From the NCBI GenBank assembly GCA_013289875.1, contig JABCZC010000048.1:1-33867 (forward strand): a stretch of 33,867 bases of DNA, given 5' to 3'. Below are positions 7,980 to 16,810 of this stretch, piece by piece (the stretch's first letter is position 1; every line of letters begins with the position of its first letter). The notes under the pieces were generated by a model, which made no database searches, was not told the origin of the DNA, and saw nothing but the letters and a program-made list of their open reading frames with translations. The stretch comes from Acidobacteriota bacterium. Lineage in GTDB: Bacteria > Acidobacteriota > Terriglobia > Terriglobales > Acidobacteriaceae. Made by a program: the position numbers and the translations under genes.

Positions 7980-8348
7980 CCAAGCCGCCTCGCTCCGACT
8001 CCAAGCAGGTTAGATGTTCAAACTTCTTTTGTGTGTGGCTATCAATTACTTAGTTTTTTGGCCGGTCGAGATTTCACCTTCCATGAGGCTTGGCAAGAAA
8101 AGAGTTCAGCTATCCAGGAACATCTGGGGCGTCTGGCTCTGCCGTGTTCTGCTCATAGCTGCCAGCTATGCGGGAATGGCAGAATGCCAAACCTGGCCCT
8201 TCTTGATTCGCAAGTTTACGAATCTTTACACGCGTTGCAAGAATCCGTTCAGGTGAAACGGTGACCTCGATGTTCAGCAGTTACCGGGTTCAAACGCGCA
8301 GAGGCCAGGATTCGCGGGGATTCCGCCAGACAACGACACGAGGTGAGC
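7980..8348 (+). other. Intergenic region upstream of the SDR-RidA operon
   Basis: About 370 bp between divergent genes. A short frame beginning at 8014 (80 codons, hydrophobic start) lacks family resemblance and a convincing ribosome site, so I do not call it. The promoters for both flanking units should lie here, but no consensus pair is obvious. Confidence 0.4.
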
Positions 8349-9071
8349 ATGGCAAGCAAAAAGACAGTCATCGTAACCGGCGCCTCGCAAGGCATCGGAG
8401 CGGCCATTGTCCAGGTTTTTCTGGATCGCGGCTATAACGTCGTTGCGACCTCGCGCAGCGTTTCAAAGGCCGGCTTTGCGCCGTCACCGAGCCTTGCACT
8501 GGTCGACGGAGACATCGGTCAGGCAGCTACGGCTGAGAAAGTCGCGGAGACGGCGATCGACAAGTTTGGCTCGATCGATCATGTTGTCAATAATGCGGGG
8601 ATCTTCTCAGCTAAGCCCTTCACGGACTATACTGCAGACGATTTTCGCCGTTTCGTCTCTACGAACCTGGAAGGGTTCATCTTCATCACCCAATTCGCAG
8701 TCAAGCAAATGCTGGCGCAGGGCACTGGCGGCAGTGTGACAAGCATCACGGCGTCGTTGGCCGATAACCCCATCGCAGGGGTTCCGGCGTCGATTCCGAT
8801 GATCACCAAGGGCGGCCTGAATGCGATTACCCTTAGCCTTGCGAGCGAATACGCGAAGAGCAACATACGCTTCAACGCGGTCGCGCCTGGCGTTGTCGAC
8901 ACTCCAATGCACGAGAGCAATTCGAAGGACTCTATGAAAACCCTGTCACCCATGGGAACCATCTCCGACTCGAAGGACATCGCTGATGCTGTGGTTTACC
9001 TGACTGAAGCTCGTACCGTCACCGGGGAGGTGCTGCACGTGGACGGCGGTGCGCACGCGGGCCGATGGTAG
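8349..9071 (+). CDS. SDR-family protein lacking the catalytic tyrosine
   Basis: A 240-residue Rossmann-fold protein of the classical short-chain dehydrogenase family. It has the cofactor motif TGASQGIG (10-17), NNAG (81-84) and a conserved C-terminal 'VTGEVLHVDGGAHAGRW'. The ATG at 8349 follows AGGTG at a good distance; a GTG two codons upstream is less likely. The active site is unusual. The Lys of Y-x-x-x-K is present (K154, 'ITKGGLNA'), but the position four residues before it is Pro150, so the catalytic Tyr is missing. A subgroup of SDR proteins with '(S/I)TKGGLNA' shows the same change. The protein may bind NAD(P) without ordinary dehydrogenase chemistry. Its end overlaps the RidA start by 7 nt, so the two are translationally coupled. 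Confidence 0.88.
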   Translation: MASKKTVIVTGASQGIGAAIVQVFLDRGYNVVATSRSVSKAGFAPSPSLALVDGDIGQAATAEKVAETAIDKFGSIDHVVNNAGIFSAKPFTDYTADDFRRFVSTNLEGFIFITQFAVKQMLAQGTGGSVTSITASLADNPIAGVPASIPMITKGGLNAITLSLASEYAKSNIRFNAVAPGVVDTPMHESNSKDSMKTLSPMGTISDSKDIADAVVYLTEARTVTGEVLHVDGGAHAGRW

Positions 9072-9553
9072 GCGCTAAGGGTTCAGAACAGGGGGGCGCA
9101 GAGCGCCGGCTGCAGGAGCTGGGTATTCAGCTCCCGGCCGCGCCAACGCCATTCGGCAGTTACGTCGAGGCGTTGCAAACGGGCAATTTGCTCTTCCTTA
9201 GCGGAATGCTCCCGGTTGTCGACCACAAGCCGAAGTATCTTGGCCGGCTTGGAAAAGAACTCGATGCCGAGGCGGGACGAGATGCCGTCTACACCGCCGC
9301 GTTGAGCGCGCTTGCCGCTGCCAAGCAACATCTGGGCTCACTCGACAGAGTGACTCGCGTCGTCCGCCTCGGAATTTTCATGGCGACCTCCGGAGACTTC
9401 TTCGATCAACCCAGGGTTGCGGACGCCGTCTCGGACCTGTTTCGAGATGTCTTCGGGGCCGAGAAGACATCGGTGCGGCTGGTGATCGGCGTTGCCAGTC
9501 TTCCGCTCGGGATGCCGGTCGAGCTGGAGGTCATCTTCGAAGTCGCAGAGTAG
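9065..9553 (+). CDS. RidA-family (YjgF/YER057c/UK114) protein
   Basis: A 162-residue RidA-superfamily protein. The core runs from 'APFGSY'-like 'PTPFGSYVEALQTGNLLFLSGMLPV' to the C-terminal 'SVRLVIGVASLPLGMPVELEVIFEV'. The Arg in 'TSVR' aligns with the substrate-binding Arg of true RidA, so hydrolysis of reactive enamines or imines to keto products is possible, though many family members lack proof of this activity. The N-terminal extension 'ERRLQELGIQLP' marks the longer subgroup often found next to dehydrogenases. The gene overlaps the SDR gene by 7 nt, and a small membrane protein gene begins 19 nt after it. Confidence 0.92.
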   Translation: MVGAKGSEQGGAERRLQELGIQLPAAPTPFGSYVEALQTGNLLFLSGMLPVVDHKPKYLGRLGKELDAEAGRDAVYTAALSALAAAKQHLGSLDRVTRVVRLGIFMATSGDFFDQPRVADAVSDLFRDVFGAEKTSVRLVIGVASLPLGMPVELEVIFEVAE

Positions 9554-9572
9554 CAGAAGGCGGCGGGGTTAT

Positions 9573-9749
9573 ATGCACGTGACCGTAACCACAATTACCC
9601 GGGTCACACGCATCGTGTTTCTAGTGTCGCTCATCGTGACAGCAATACTCTTCTGGCAGACAGTCCGCAGACCTGGACGATCTGTGACCGGGCGTCCAGC
9701 AGACGAGTTTGTGGCCCTTGCACGTGAGTTCGCGCAAGGGCAGAAGTAA
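9573..9749 (+). CDS. Small single-pass membrane protein, hypothetical
   Basis: The ATG at 9573, preceded by GGCGGGG, opens a 58-residue frame. One transmembrane helix is predicted ('IVFLVSLIVTAILFW', about residues 12-27), followed by a short basic and polar tail with 'VTGRPADEFVALAREF'. I do not recognise a family. Position argues that it is real: it fits between RidA (19 nt) and the BON lipoprotein (34 nt) in one direction. The topology would place the C-terminal 30 residues on one side of the membrane, perhaps periplasmic, next to the neighbouring lipoprotein. Confidence 0.5.
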   Translation: MHVTVTTITRVTRIVFLVSLIVTAILFWQTVRRPGRSVTGRPADEFVALAREFAQGQK

Positions 9750-9783
9750 AAGTCAATTACTAACCACGGAAGGAGGATCTACC

Positions 9784-10308
9784 GTGAAATTCAGAAAATT
9801 CTATATACCCAGCTTGATTAGTGCGACATGGTTCCTTGGCTTGTGCCTCATTTGTGGCTGCAGTAGCGCCCATGCGACACAGCAGCATCCGGACGAGGTA
9901 GACTCTGTCGTCCGCGCACTCATGACCCATGGCTTCGGTGCCGTCAATTTCTCACAGGATCGCAGCAAGGGTGTGATGACCCTGACGGGGCCTGTCCAAT
10001 CCCAGGAACGGAAGACGTACGCTGCAGATCTTGCCCGCGTGAATGCAAGTGACTACGTGATTGCCAATGAACTCACCGTCACACCGCCGCCCCCTACTGC
10101 ATCCGAACTGATCGTGGACAAGTACAAAGTCATGCTCCAAGCTCGCAAAGACCTTGACCTGCAGGACATCGATTACAAGGCGGAAAACGGAATTCTCATT
10201 CTATCGGGCAGTGTTCATAACGCTCACCAACGCGCAGAAGCCGTCAAACTGGCAAAAGGGGTGCCAAATGTTGAGCGCGTCATAGATGAAATCAAAGTCA
10301 GGCCGTAG
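9784..10308 (+). CDS. BON-domain lipoprotein
   Basis: The start is a GTG at 9784 behind AGGAGG, giving 174 residues; the open frame further upstream overlaps the previous gene and lacks a ribosome site. The N-terminus is a secretion signal ending in 'LICGCSSA', with Cys26 (or Cys24) as a likely lipidation site. Two BON domains follow: about 38-98, 'DEVDSVVRALMTHGF' to 'YVIANELTV', and about 105-174, 'LIVDKYKVMLQARKDLDLQDIDY' with 'GILILSGSVHNAHQRAEAVKLAKGV' and 'VIDEIKV'. BON domains (OsmY, phospholipid-binding families) are periplasmic and thought to contact membranes or ligands. The gene lies between cytoplasmic redox enzymes in a dense same-strand run, which is an unusual mixture. Confidence 0.85.
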   Translation: MKFRKFYIPSLISATWFLGLCLICGCSSAHATQQHPDEVDSVVRALMTHGFGAVNFSQDRSKGVMTLTGPVQSQERKTYAADLARVNASDYVIANELTVTPPPPTASELIVDKYKVMLQARKDLDLQDIDYKAENGILILSGSVHNAHQRAEAVKLAKGVPNVERVIDEIKVRP

Positions 10309-10335
10309 CGTATGCCTGCTGCTTAGGGAGTCTCT

Positions 10336-11472
10336 ATGCAACAGCAGTCCGATAACTCGTCGCCGCAGTGGAACAAGACTCGCATTTCTTCGGGCCTGGG
10401 AATCCAGTATCCGATCATTCAAGGTCCGCTTGGTGGTCTATCGACGCAGCGATTGACGGCGACCGTCTCGAATTTTGGCGGCCTCGGTTCCTTTGGTGCG
10501 CATGGCTTGAGCCCTTCAGCCATTAAGGATGTGATCGCCGAGATTCGTGCGCTCACCGCTAAACCGTTCGCGATCAATTTGTGGGTTTCGATGGAAGATG
10601 AGGGTGCGCGCACCTCCTCGAGCGATGCATTCGCACGATGCCTGGCGCCACTCGCTGGACACATCCGGGCCCTGGGCGGCGCGCTCCCCACTTATAAGCC
10701 TTACACTCCGATCAAGTTTGAGGACCAGGTGCGGGTCGTGCTCGATGCAAAGGTGCCCGCCTTCAGCTTCATCTATGGCATTCCGCCGAAGGAGATTCTC
10801 GACGAATGCCAGGCGCAGGGAATTCTTACCATCGGAGCGGCGACCACTCCGGATGAAGCAATCGTTCTTGAGCAAGCGGGAGTCGACGTCATCGCCGCAT
10901 CAGGCTTTGAAGCAGGCGGTCATCGCGGCTCTTTTCTGCGCGCCGCGGATGAGTCGCTTACCGGAACGTTCTCTCTTGTGCCTCAGGTCGCCGACGCTGT
11001 TTCTGTCCCGGTGGCCGCCGCCGGAGGCATCACCGATGCTCGCGGAATAGTCGCTTCTTTTGCTCTGGGGGCCGAGGGCGTGCAAATCGGCACGGCTTTT
11101 CTGGCTTGTGAAGAATCTGGCGCGATCGCGGCTCATCGCCAGGCGATCCTCAGCGGGAACGCTCGCAGAACAGGATTGACCAGGGGCTTCACCGGAAGAC
11201 TTGCCCGTGGAATACACAACCAGTTGCTCGAAGAGCTCAATCGCCCCGGAGTTGAGATTCTCCCCTACCCCTTGCAGCGCAGTCTCGTGAGAAATCTTTC
11301 TGTCCTTGCGAATAAGGCCGCGAAACCGGAGTTCCTTCCGCTCTGGGCTGGACAAAGTGCAAGCCTGTCCCGTCACAACGACGCGAAGGCGCTGCTGCAG
11401 ACATTGGTATCGGAGGTATCGACCATTGCTGGTCCGGTGCTTCGATGGAATCGGGAACGACGCCCCACATGA
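10336..11472 (+). CDS. Nitronate monooxygenase (class I NMO/2-nitropropane dioxygenase family)
   Basis: A 378-residue FMN-dependent TIM-barrel enzyme starting at an ATG behind GGGAG. Diagnostic motifs are the N-terminal 'YPIIQGPLGGLST' flavin-binding segment, 'GFEAGGHRGSF' containing the catalytic His196, 'PVAAAGGITDARGIVASFALGAEGVQIGTAFLAC' binding the FMN phosphate, and the C-terminal class I region. The family oxidises propionate-3-nitronate and other alkyl nitronates to aldehyde plus nitrogen oxides, which protects against nitro toxins. Some members act as dehydrogenases on unrelated substrates, so substrate specificity is inferred. It is 27 nt after the BON gene and 46 nt before the MOSC-reductase gene, in a likely common transcript. 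Confidence 0.92.
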   Translation: MQQQSDNSSPQWNKTRISSGLGIQYPIIQGPLGGLSTQRLTATVSNFGGLGSFGAHGLSPSAIKDVIAEIRALTAKPFAINLWVSMEDEGARTSSSDAFARCLAPLAGHIRALGGALPTYKPYTPIKFEDQVRVVLDAKVPAFSFIYGIPPKEILDECQAQGILTIGAATTPDEAIVLEQAGVDVIAASGFEAGGHRGSFLRAADESLTGTFSLVPQVADAVSVPVAAAGGITDARGIVASFALGAEGVQIGTAFLACEESGAIAAHRQAILSGNARRTGLTRGFTGRLARGIHNQLLEELNRPGVEILPYPLQRSLVRNLSVLANKAAKPEFLPLWAGQSASLSRHNDAKALLQTLVSEVSTIAGPVLRWNRERRPT

Positions 11473-11518
11473 ACACGCTGCGGATACGAGATACTTTGCC
11501 CTTCAGGGGGCAAATAAA

Positions 11519-13267
11519 GTGAATTCACTCATCTCAGTGAATGTCGGTCTCCCGCGCGACGTTGAGTGGCAAGGCAAGCTGGTTCACACCGCTGTCTGGA
11601 AACAGCCCGTGTCCGGCAGAGTGGCGGCGCGGCGTCTCAATATTGATGGCGACGGTCAGGGAGATCTCGCTGGACATGGCGGTGAGCATCGCGCGGTGAT
11701 GGTCTATCAACTCGAGTCCTACCAGTACTGGGAAACCCATCTTCAGCGGAAGGATTTCGAGTATGGCCAGTTTGGAGAAAACCTGACCGTCGAGGGCCTT
11801 CCCGATAACGAGGTCTGCATCGGCGATCACTATCGAATTGGCACCGCGCTGTTCGAAGTCACACAGCCCCGGGTCACTTGCTATCGCGTCGGCATACGCA
11901 TGGACAATCCCCAGATGGCCTCGTTGCTCGTTTCGCATAGGCGGCCCGGTTTCTACTTTCGCGTAATCGAGGAGGGCGAGATCGGCGCGGGAGATGAAAT
12001 CGTCAAGGTGGCCGACGGGCCGGAGCGCGTCACGGTTGCTGAGATCGATGCTCTGCTTTATCTTCCCGGACGTTCGCTCGATCAATTGCAGCGGGCGTTG
12101 CGTATTCCGTCGCTCAGTGCGGGTTGGAAGCAGTCATTCGAGTCTTTGGCTGCGGCAGAGGTTGCTGGCAAACAAGCTGGGAATGCAGGTGTCGCTCTTT
12201 CCCCTTTATGGACCGGATTCCGTTCCCTGCGAGTGGCAGCAGTCCAGCGCGAGAGCATCGACGTGCAGTCGTTTGTTCTGGAGTACGAGGATCGATCGCC
12301 CTTACCGGCACCGCTCGCCGGGCAGTTCCTGGTATTTAAGATCACGCCGGATAAAGGCTCTCCTCCGATCATGCGCAGCTACTCGATGTCCGGACCGCAT
12401 GACGGTACGTATCGCGTCAGCGTAAAGCGTGCTGACGGCATAGGAAGCCGATATTTCCACGACCACATTCAGGCCGGCACTGTTCTTAATGTAAGCGCGC
12501 CGAGAGGCGCCTTCACACTCACCGCGGGTGACGACCCCGTCGTCCTGTTGAGCGCGGGAATCGGTGCGACGCCGGTGCTCTCGATGCTTTACTCGCTGGC
12601 GTCAGACCCTGCCGTGTCTCTTAGGCAGATCTGGTGGCTGTACGGCGCCCGCAGTGGCGCGGAACACCCCTTCGCCGCCGAAGTGCGTAGACTTCTCGAT
12701 CGACTTCCGGCCGGCCACTCGTTCATCGCGTACAGCAGCCCCGAAGATGGAGATCGCCTGGGCAAGGACTACGACGCGCGAGGCCGTTTGAATCTCGCAT
12801 CTGTGCAAACGCTCGGTGTGCCGAAGCATGCCGACTTCTATCTATGCGGACCGGCCGCCTTTCTCGCGGAGTTGACTGCGGGGTTGCAGTCGTGGGGTGT
12901 TCCTGATTCACGCATCCATTCGGAGATCTTTGGAGCTGGGCCGCCAATAACACCGGGCATTGCCAGCACGCTTGCCAAGGCGCCCCATCAACCGGACGGA
13001 ATACCCGGCACCGGGCCGAATGTTTCCTTCACGCGCAGCGGTCTTTCGGCGCCCTGGGATCCGCGCTTTCAAACCCTCCTCGAGTTCGCCGAGGCTTGCG
13101 ATATACCCGTCAGATGGGCTTGCAGAACAGGCGTCTGTCATATGTGCGAGTCCGGATTGATCGATGGCAGCGTCCGCTACAACCCTGAGCCGCTCGATCG
13201 GCCTGGGCAGGGCAGCGTTCTGATCTGCTGTTCGACCCCGTTGTCAGAGATAGAACTGGATTTGTGA
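11519..13267 (+). CDS. Three-part fusion: MOSC domain, ferredoxin-reductase-type flavoprotein, C-terminal [2Fe-2S] ferredoxin
   Basis: The chosen start is the GTG at 11519, behind CAGGGGGC, giving 582 residues; upstream codons overlap the previous gene and match nothing. Residues 1-165 form a YiiM-like MOSC domain with 'AGHGGEHRAVMVY', 'GENLT' and a conserved Cys121 that should ligate the molybdenum cofactor. Residues 170-230 are the helical YiiM tail. Residues 232-475 form an FAD/NAD(P)H reductase module ('RSYSMSG' for FAD, 'SAGIGATPVLSML' for NAD(P), 'FYLCGP'). Residues 498-582 form a plant-type ferredoxin with C535-x4-C540-x2-C543 and C570/C571. Single-domain MOSC reductases such as YiiM, YcbX and mARC need separate electron donors to reduce N-hydroxylated compounds. 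This protein appears to carry its own chain from NAD(P)H to Mo. The substrate is unproven. Confidence 0.92.
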   Translation: MNSLISVNVGLPRDVEWQGKLVHTAVWKQPVSGRVAARRLNIDGDGQGDLAGHGGEHRAVMVYQLESYQYWETHLQRKDFEYGQFGENLTVEGLPDNEVCIGDHYRIGTALFEVTQPRVTCYRVGIRMDNPQMASLLVSHRRPGFYFRVIEEGEIGAGDEIVKVADGPERVTVAEIDALLYLPGRSLDQLQRALRIPSLSAGWKQSFESLAAAEVAGKQAGNAGVALSPLWTGFRSLRVAAVQRESIDVQSFVLEYEDRSPLPAPLAGQFLVFKITPDKGSPPIMRSYSMSGPHDGTYRVSVKRADGIGSRYFHDHIQAGTVLNVSAPRGAFTLTAGDDPVVLLSAGIGATPVLSMLYSLASDPAVSLRQIWWLYGARSGAEHPFAAEVRRLLDRLPAGHSFIAYSSPEDGDRLGKDYDARGRLNLASVQTLGVPKHADFYLCGPAAFLAELTAGLQSWGVPDSRIHSEIFGAGPPITPGIASTLAKAPHQPDGIPGTGPNVSFTRSGLSAPWDPRFQTLLEFAEACDIPVRWACRTGVCHMCESGLIDGSVRYNPEPLDRPGQGSVLICCSTPLSEIELDL

Positions 13268-13357
13268 CAGGTCGCCAGGCCCCTCGATTCACCATCTTTT
13301 CTTCCCTGCTTCAGTCCACAGCAAATACACTTCGAGTGCAGATGAACAGGAGATTCC

Positions 13358-14758
13358 ATGCCCCTGCACAACACCGACGAGCTCAAAGCCACCCCCACCA
13401 GCCCGATCGAGGCTGAGGCCCACGACCCCGACGCCGAGACCTACGAGTTCCCCGACAAAAAGCAGGACCCGCAGAGCGTCTATCAGACCATCCACGATCA
13501 ACTTGTCCTCGACGGCAACTCGCAGCAGAATCTCGCCACCTTCTGCACTACCTGGATCGAGCCTGAGGTCAAGCAGATCATGGACGAGTCCGCCGACAAG
13601 AACATGATCGACAAGGACGAATACCCGCAGACCGCCGCCATTGAAGAGCGCTGCGTACACATGCTCGCGAATCTCTGGAATTCGCCCGAGGCTGCCAGCA
13701 CCATCGGTTGCTCCACCACCGGCTCGAGCGAAGCAGCCATGCTCGGCGGCCTGGCCCTTAAGTGGAACTGGCGCAAACGCCGGCGCGCCCAGGGCAAGTC
13801 AACCGATACTCCAAATCTCATCATGGGCCCGGTGCAGGTCTGCTGGCACAAGTTCTGCCGCTATTTCGACGTCGACATCCGCGAAGTCCCCATGGAGGGC
13901 GACCGCCTCCTGCTCACACCGGAAGAGGTCGTCAAGCGTTGCGACCAAAACACCATTGGCGTAATCGTAACTCTCGGAGTTACATTTACCCTGCAGTTTG
14001 AGCCGGTCCACGAGATCAGCCTCGCCCTCGACAAGCTGCAAGCCGAAACCGGCCTCGACATCCCCATTCACGTCGACGGAGCCAGCGGCGCCTTCCTCGC
14101 GCCCTTTACTCATCCCGATCTGCTCTGGGACTTCCGCCTGCCCCGCGTCAAATCCATCAACGCCTCCGGTCACAAGTTCGGACTCGCCCCCCTCGGCGTC
14201 GGCTGGGCTCTCTGGCGCGAGAAGCACGACCTACCCCAGGAGCTCATCTTCGACGTCAATTACCTCGGCGGCAACATGCCCACCTTCGCGCTCAACTTCT
14301 CGCGGCCCGGCGGTGAAATCATCTGCCAGTACTACAACTTCCTGCGCCTCGGCAAAGAGGGCTACCGCGAAATCCAGACCGAGTGCGCTGCCCTCGGCCG
14401 TTATCTCGCCGAAAAGATCGCCGAGTTCGGGCCGTTCAAAATCATCTACGACGGAGAAGGCGGGATCCCCGGGCTCTGCTGGGAACTGAAGGACCCCGCA
14501 TCGTCAAGCTTCACCCTCTACGACTTCGCCGATAAGTTACGCGAGCGCGGTTGGCTCGTTCCCGCCTATTCCATGCCACCTAACCGCGAAGATCTCGTCA
14601 TCGAGCGCATCCTCATCCGCCACGGCTTCACGCGAGCCATGGCTGACGAGCTTCTCCTTGAGATGCAAAGCGTCCTCGACCACTTCGCTCAGCATCCACC
14701 GGAACCGTCAACACTCGCACTTGCCGGCGCGGAATCGCATGACCATTCCGGCCGATAG
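13358..14758 (+). CDS. gadB: Glutamate decarboxylase
   Basis: A 466-residue group II PLP-dependent decarboxylase, the same length as E. coli GadB. The PLP lysine is K273 in '[11 protein letters not shown]' (K276 in E. coli), preceded by H272; 'STTGSSEA' and 'HVDGASG' (D240) complete the cofactor site. It converts glutamate to GABA and CO2 while consuming a proton, which supports acid resistance, a fitting trait for acid-soil Acidobacteriota. The C-terminus ('ESHDHSGR') lacks the exact terminal His-Thr of E. coli that blocks the active site at neutral pH, although His residues are present. The ribosome site is AGGAG 6 nt before ATG. No glutamate/GABA antiporter gene is nearby. Third codon positions are strongly C-biased compared with neighbours, consistent with high expression. 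Confidence 0.95.
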   Translation: MPLHNTDELKATPTSPIEAEAHDPDAETYEFPDKKQDPQSVYQTIHDQLVLDGNSQQNLATFCTTWIEPEVKQIMDESADKNMIDKDEYPQTAAIEERCVHMLANLWNSPEAASTIGCSTTGSSEAAMLGGLALKWNWRKRRRAQGKSTDTPNLIMGPVQVCWHKFCRYFDVDIREVPMEGDRLLLTPEEVVKRCDQNTIGVIVTLGVTFTLQFEPVHEISLALDKLQAETGLDIPIHVDGASGAFLAPFTHPDLLWDFRLPRVKSINASGHKFGLAPLGVGWALWREKHDLPQELIFDVNYLGGNMPTFALNFSRPGGEIICQYYNFLRLGKEGYREIQTECAALGRYLAEKIAEFGPFKIIYDGEGGIPGLCWELKDPASSSFTLYDFADKLRERGWLVPAYSMPPNREDLVIERILIRHGFTRAMADELLLEMQSVLDHFAQHPPEPSTLALAGAESHDHSGR

Positions 14759-14777
14759 GCAGACAAGTTTTAAGGGT

Positions 14778-14812
14778 GGCCCGTTCAAGCCTTCTTTTGG
14801 CTTGAGTGGGGC
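14778..14812. repeat. Dispersed hairpin repeat, copy 1
   Basis: GCCCGTTCAAGCC, loop TTCTTTT, then GGCTTGAGTGGGGC. It forms a stem TTCAAGCC/GGCTTGAG with an outer GCCC/GGGC clamp. It starts about 20 bp after the gadB stop codon. Related copies are at 16811-16845 and 23429-23466. It could serve as a terminator for gadB, but no long U-tract follows. Confidence 0.7.
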
Positions 14813-15023
14813 AGTTTGCGATCTCAGGAATCCTTGTCGCGTGTATTAACGAGGACGTCCGAAAAAACACCACTCTCGCAATAGAACGAAAGTGCCGCCG
14901 GGACGTTCACACGATAAAGCACGGGGAGATGCTCGCGATCGCTGTATGTGTCATAAGTGGCCTCTTGTCACGCACATCCATACTTCTTCAGCGAAGTCAG
15001 GATAGGACGAAGAATGCGAATCG

Positions 15024-16793
15024 ATGACGAATCTTACAACCTCTAACCAAGGGATGGGTCTTGGTCAAAACATAAAGTACTACTGGGGCGCAATTCGCTG
15101 GAAGATGCTGATTATTTTTGCGTTCTTCAGTGTTGTCTCAACCATCTTGATCGGCGCCCTCTCGGTTGCAGTCCTGAATGTCGTGATAAGGCGCGAGAGC
15201 GCCTATCTTATCGAAGAACGGATCAAGACGGTTGTCGATAATTACAAGAGATTCACCCCGAGTCTGGCCGACGGCATTGATTTGCCGGCCTCAAATTTAC
15301 CTCTTGTTCCCCAACATTCTCGCTCCGTTTGGGGGGACAGCCAAACTCTGATTACAGTGGTTCCGGAAGAGGCGATCGACAGAGACAGGCCGTCCTGGCT
15401 CCCCAAAGGGTCCTTTACCGGCATCGTCGTAGACCAGGGCAGCCTCGAGATCCGCTCCTTCCATGAGGCGGAAGGGGCGAGGTGTTGCTCGACGATTCTT
15501 GTGACGACCCCCCTCAGTGGATCCTTCTTGGAGCAGATGGCAAGGGAGGCCGGTTTACAGATTTCCGACAGCAAACCCATGCTGCTGCATCCATATCGCA
15601 CCCAGGAAGGAGCGCAGGGTGAAATTGAGGCCAATTTCATCCCGGGGTCGCGACGACCTGTTCCCGTTGTAGTCATCGCACGCAACTGGCAGACAGGGGC
15701 ACTCGAGAACTGGGTAGTTTGTGAAGTCCGCCCAACTTACGCGCGGACCATAGATGACTTGAGTCACATGGGCTTGCGACCGGCATCTTACGTCGCGCCG
15801 CTCGGAACGATTGCGTTTGCTCTGGCTCTGGTATACGCGTGCGGGTTGCTTTTGTCTGCCCGGCTGAGTCAACGCATTGTGGCTGTCATCGACGGCTTGA
15901 GCCACGCCGCGCTCCGTGTCGGCAAAGGCGATTTCTCGGTAAGAGTCGCGGTTCCTGAGCAGGATCAACTGGGAATGTTGGCTTCGTCTTTCAACGAGAT
16001 GACCCAGGATCTTGAAAATCTGCGGCAACAAGAGAAACAGAACGCGGTGTTGGAACGAGACATGGCCCTCGCCCGTGAAGTGCAGCAACATCTTTATCCG
16101 CAGATCGCAACTGTCCTCGCGGCAGCCAGTGTATGGGGAATCAACGCGCCGGCTCGCGTGGTTAGCGGTGACCTTTATGATTTCCTGTCGTTCAGCAACA
16201 GTGAGGTCGGCTTGCTCTGTGCCGATGTCAGCGGGAAAGGCGTCCCTGCCGCCTTGATGATGGCGCATCTGCAGGCGCTCGTGCACGGACGGTTGCTCGC
16301 TTTGGATCCAACCAAAGACCGACCCGCTCCCGGCGCATTTGTCACTGCTCTCAATCGAGATCTCCAGGGCCGCTTCGGAAATAGTCGATACGCCACAATG
16401 TTTTATGGGGAATTTGATTCCCGCACCAGACTACTTCGATACATCAACGCCGGGCACTGTACGCCACTCCTGATTTCCGATCGAGGCGAGGCAACAAAGC
16501 TCTCGGGAGGCGACTTGCCTATTGGCTTGTTCCCCGAGGTCACATATCAGGAACTCCACGTCACTTTGGCAAAAGGCTCTACGGTCGTTGTGTACACCGA
16601 TGGAGTAACCGAAGCCAGGAACTTGCAGGAAGAAGAGTTTGGTGAAGAAAGGCTCATCAGTTGCTGCGCATTGCTGCCTGAGGGAGCGAACGCTAAAGAG
16701 ATCTGCATGCTCCTCTCAAACAAAGTTGCCGAGTGGTCAGCAGGTGTGGAGCAATTTGACGACATGACGATTCTTATATTGACGGTGGACTGA
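15024..16793 (+). CDS. Membrane-bound PP2C-type serine phosphatase (HAMP-SpoIIE, RsbU-like)
   Basis: A 589-residue sensor-phosphatase. One transmembrane helix lies at about 29-54 and a second at about 258-278, flanking a roughly 200-residue extracytoplasmic sensor region with no recognised domain. A HAMP linker (about 280-335, 'GDFSVRVAVPEQDQLGMLASSFNEM') is followed by a coiled linker ('ERDMALAREVQQHLYP') and the SpoIIE/PP2C catalytic domain. The metal-binding residues are visible in 'VVSGDLYDF', 'CADVSGKGVPAALMMA', 'VYTDGVTEARN' and 'FDDMTILILTVD'. Such enzymes dephosphorylate STAS-domain anti-anti-sigma factors in partner switches. A STAS protein is encoded at 21123-21458, but no anti-sigma kinase is in the window. 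The ribosome site is weak (AGGACGAAG, about 12 nt upstream). Confidence 0.92.
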   Translation: MTNLTTSNQGMGLGQNIKYYWGAIRWKMLIIFAFFSVVSTILIGALSVAVLNVVIRRESAYLIEERIKTVVDNYKRFTPSLADGIDLPASNLPLVPQHSRSVWGDSQTLITVVPEEAIDRDRPSWLPKGSFTGIVVDQGSLEIRSFHEAEGARCCSTILVTTPLSGSFLEQMAREAGLQISDSKPMLLHPYRTQEGAQGEIEANFIPGSRRPVPVVVIARNWQTGALENWVVCEVRPTYARTIDDLSHMGLRPASYVAPLGTIAFALALVYACGLLLSARLSQRIVAVIDGLSHAALRVGKGDFSVRVAVPEQDQLGMLASSFNEMTQDLENLRQQEKQNAVLERDMALAREVQQHLYPQIATVLAAASVWGINAPARVVSGDLYDFLSFSNSEVGLLCADVSGKGVPAALMMAHLQALVHGRLLALDPTKDRPAPGAFVTALNRDLQGRFGNSRYATMFYGEFDSRTRLLRYINAGHCTPLLISDRGEATKLSGGDLPIGLFPEVTYQELHVTLAKGSTVVVYTDGVTEARNLQEEEFGEERLISCCALLPEGANAKEICMLLSNKVAEWSAGVEQFDDMTILILTVD

Positions 16794-16810
16794 TCAACCA
16801 ACCTTGAACG

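Noticed and set aside
8014..8256. 80-codon plus-strand frame with a hydrophobic start
   Set aside because: No ribosome site of quality, no family resemblance, and no conserved neighbour linkage.
13799..14227. Open frames antisense and in other frames within gadB (for example 13799-14227 minus, 13998-14489 plus)
   Set aside because: They arise from the strong C bias at third codon positions of gadB; the sense frame is a complete, well-conserved enzyme.
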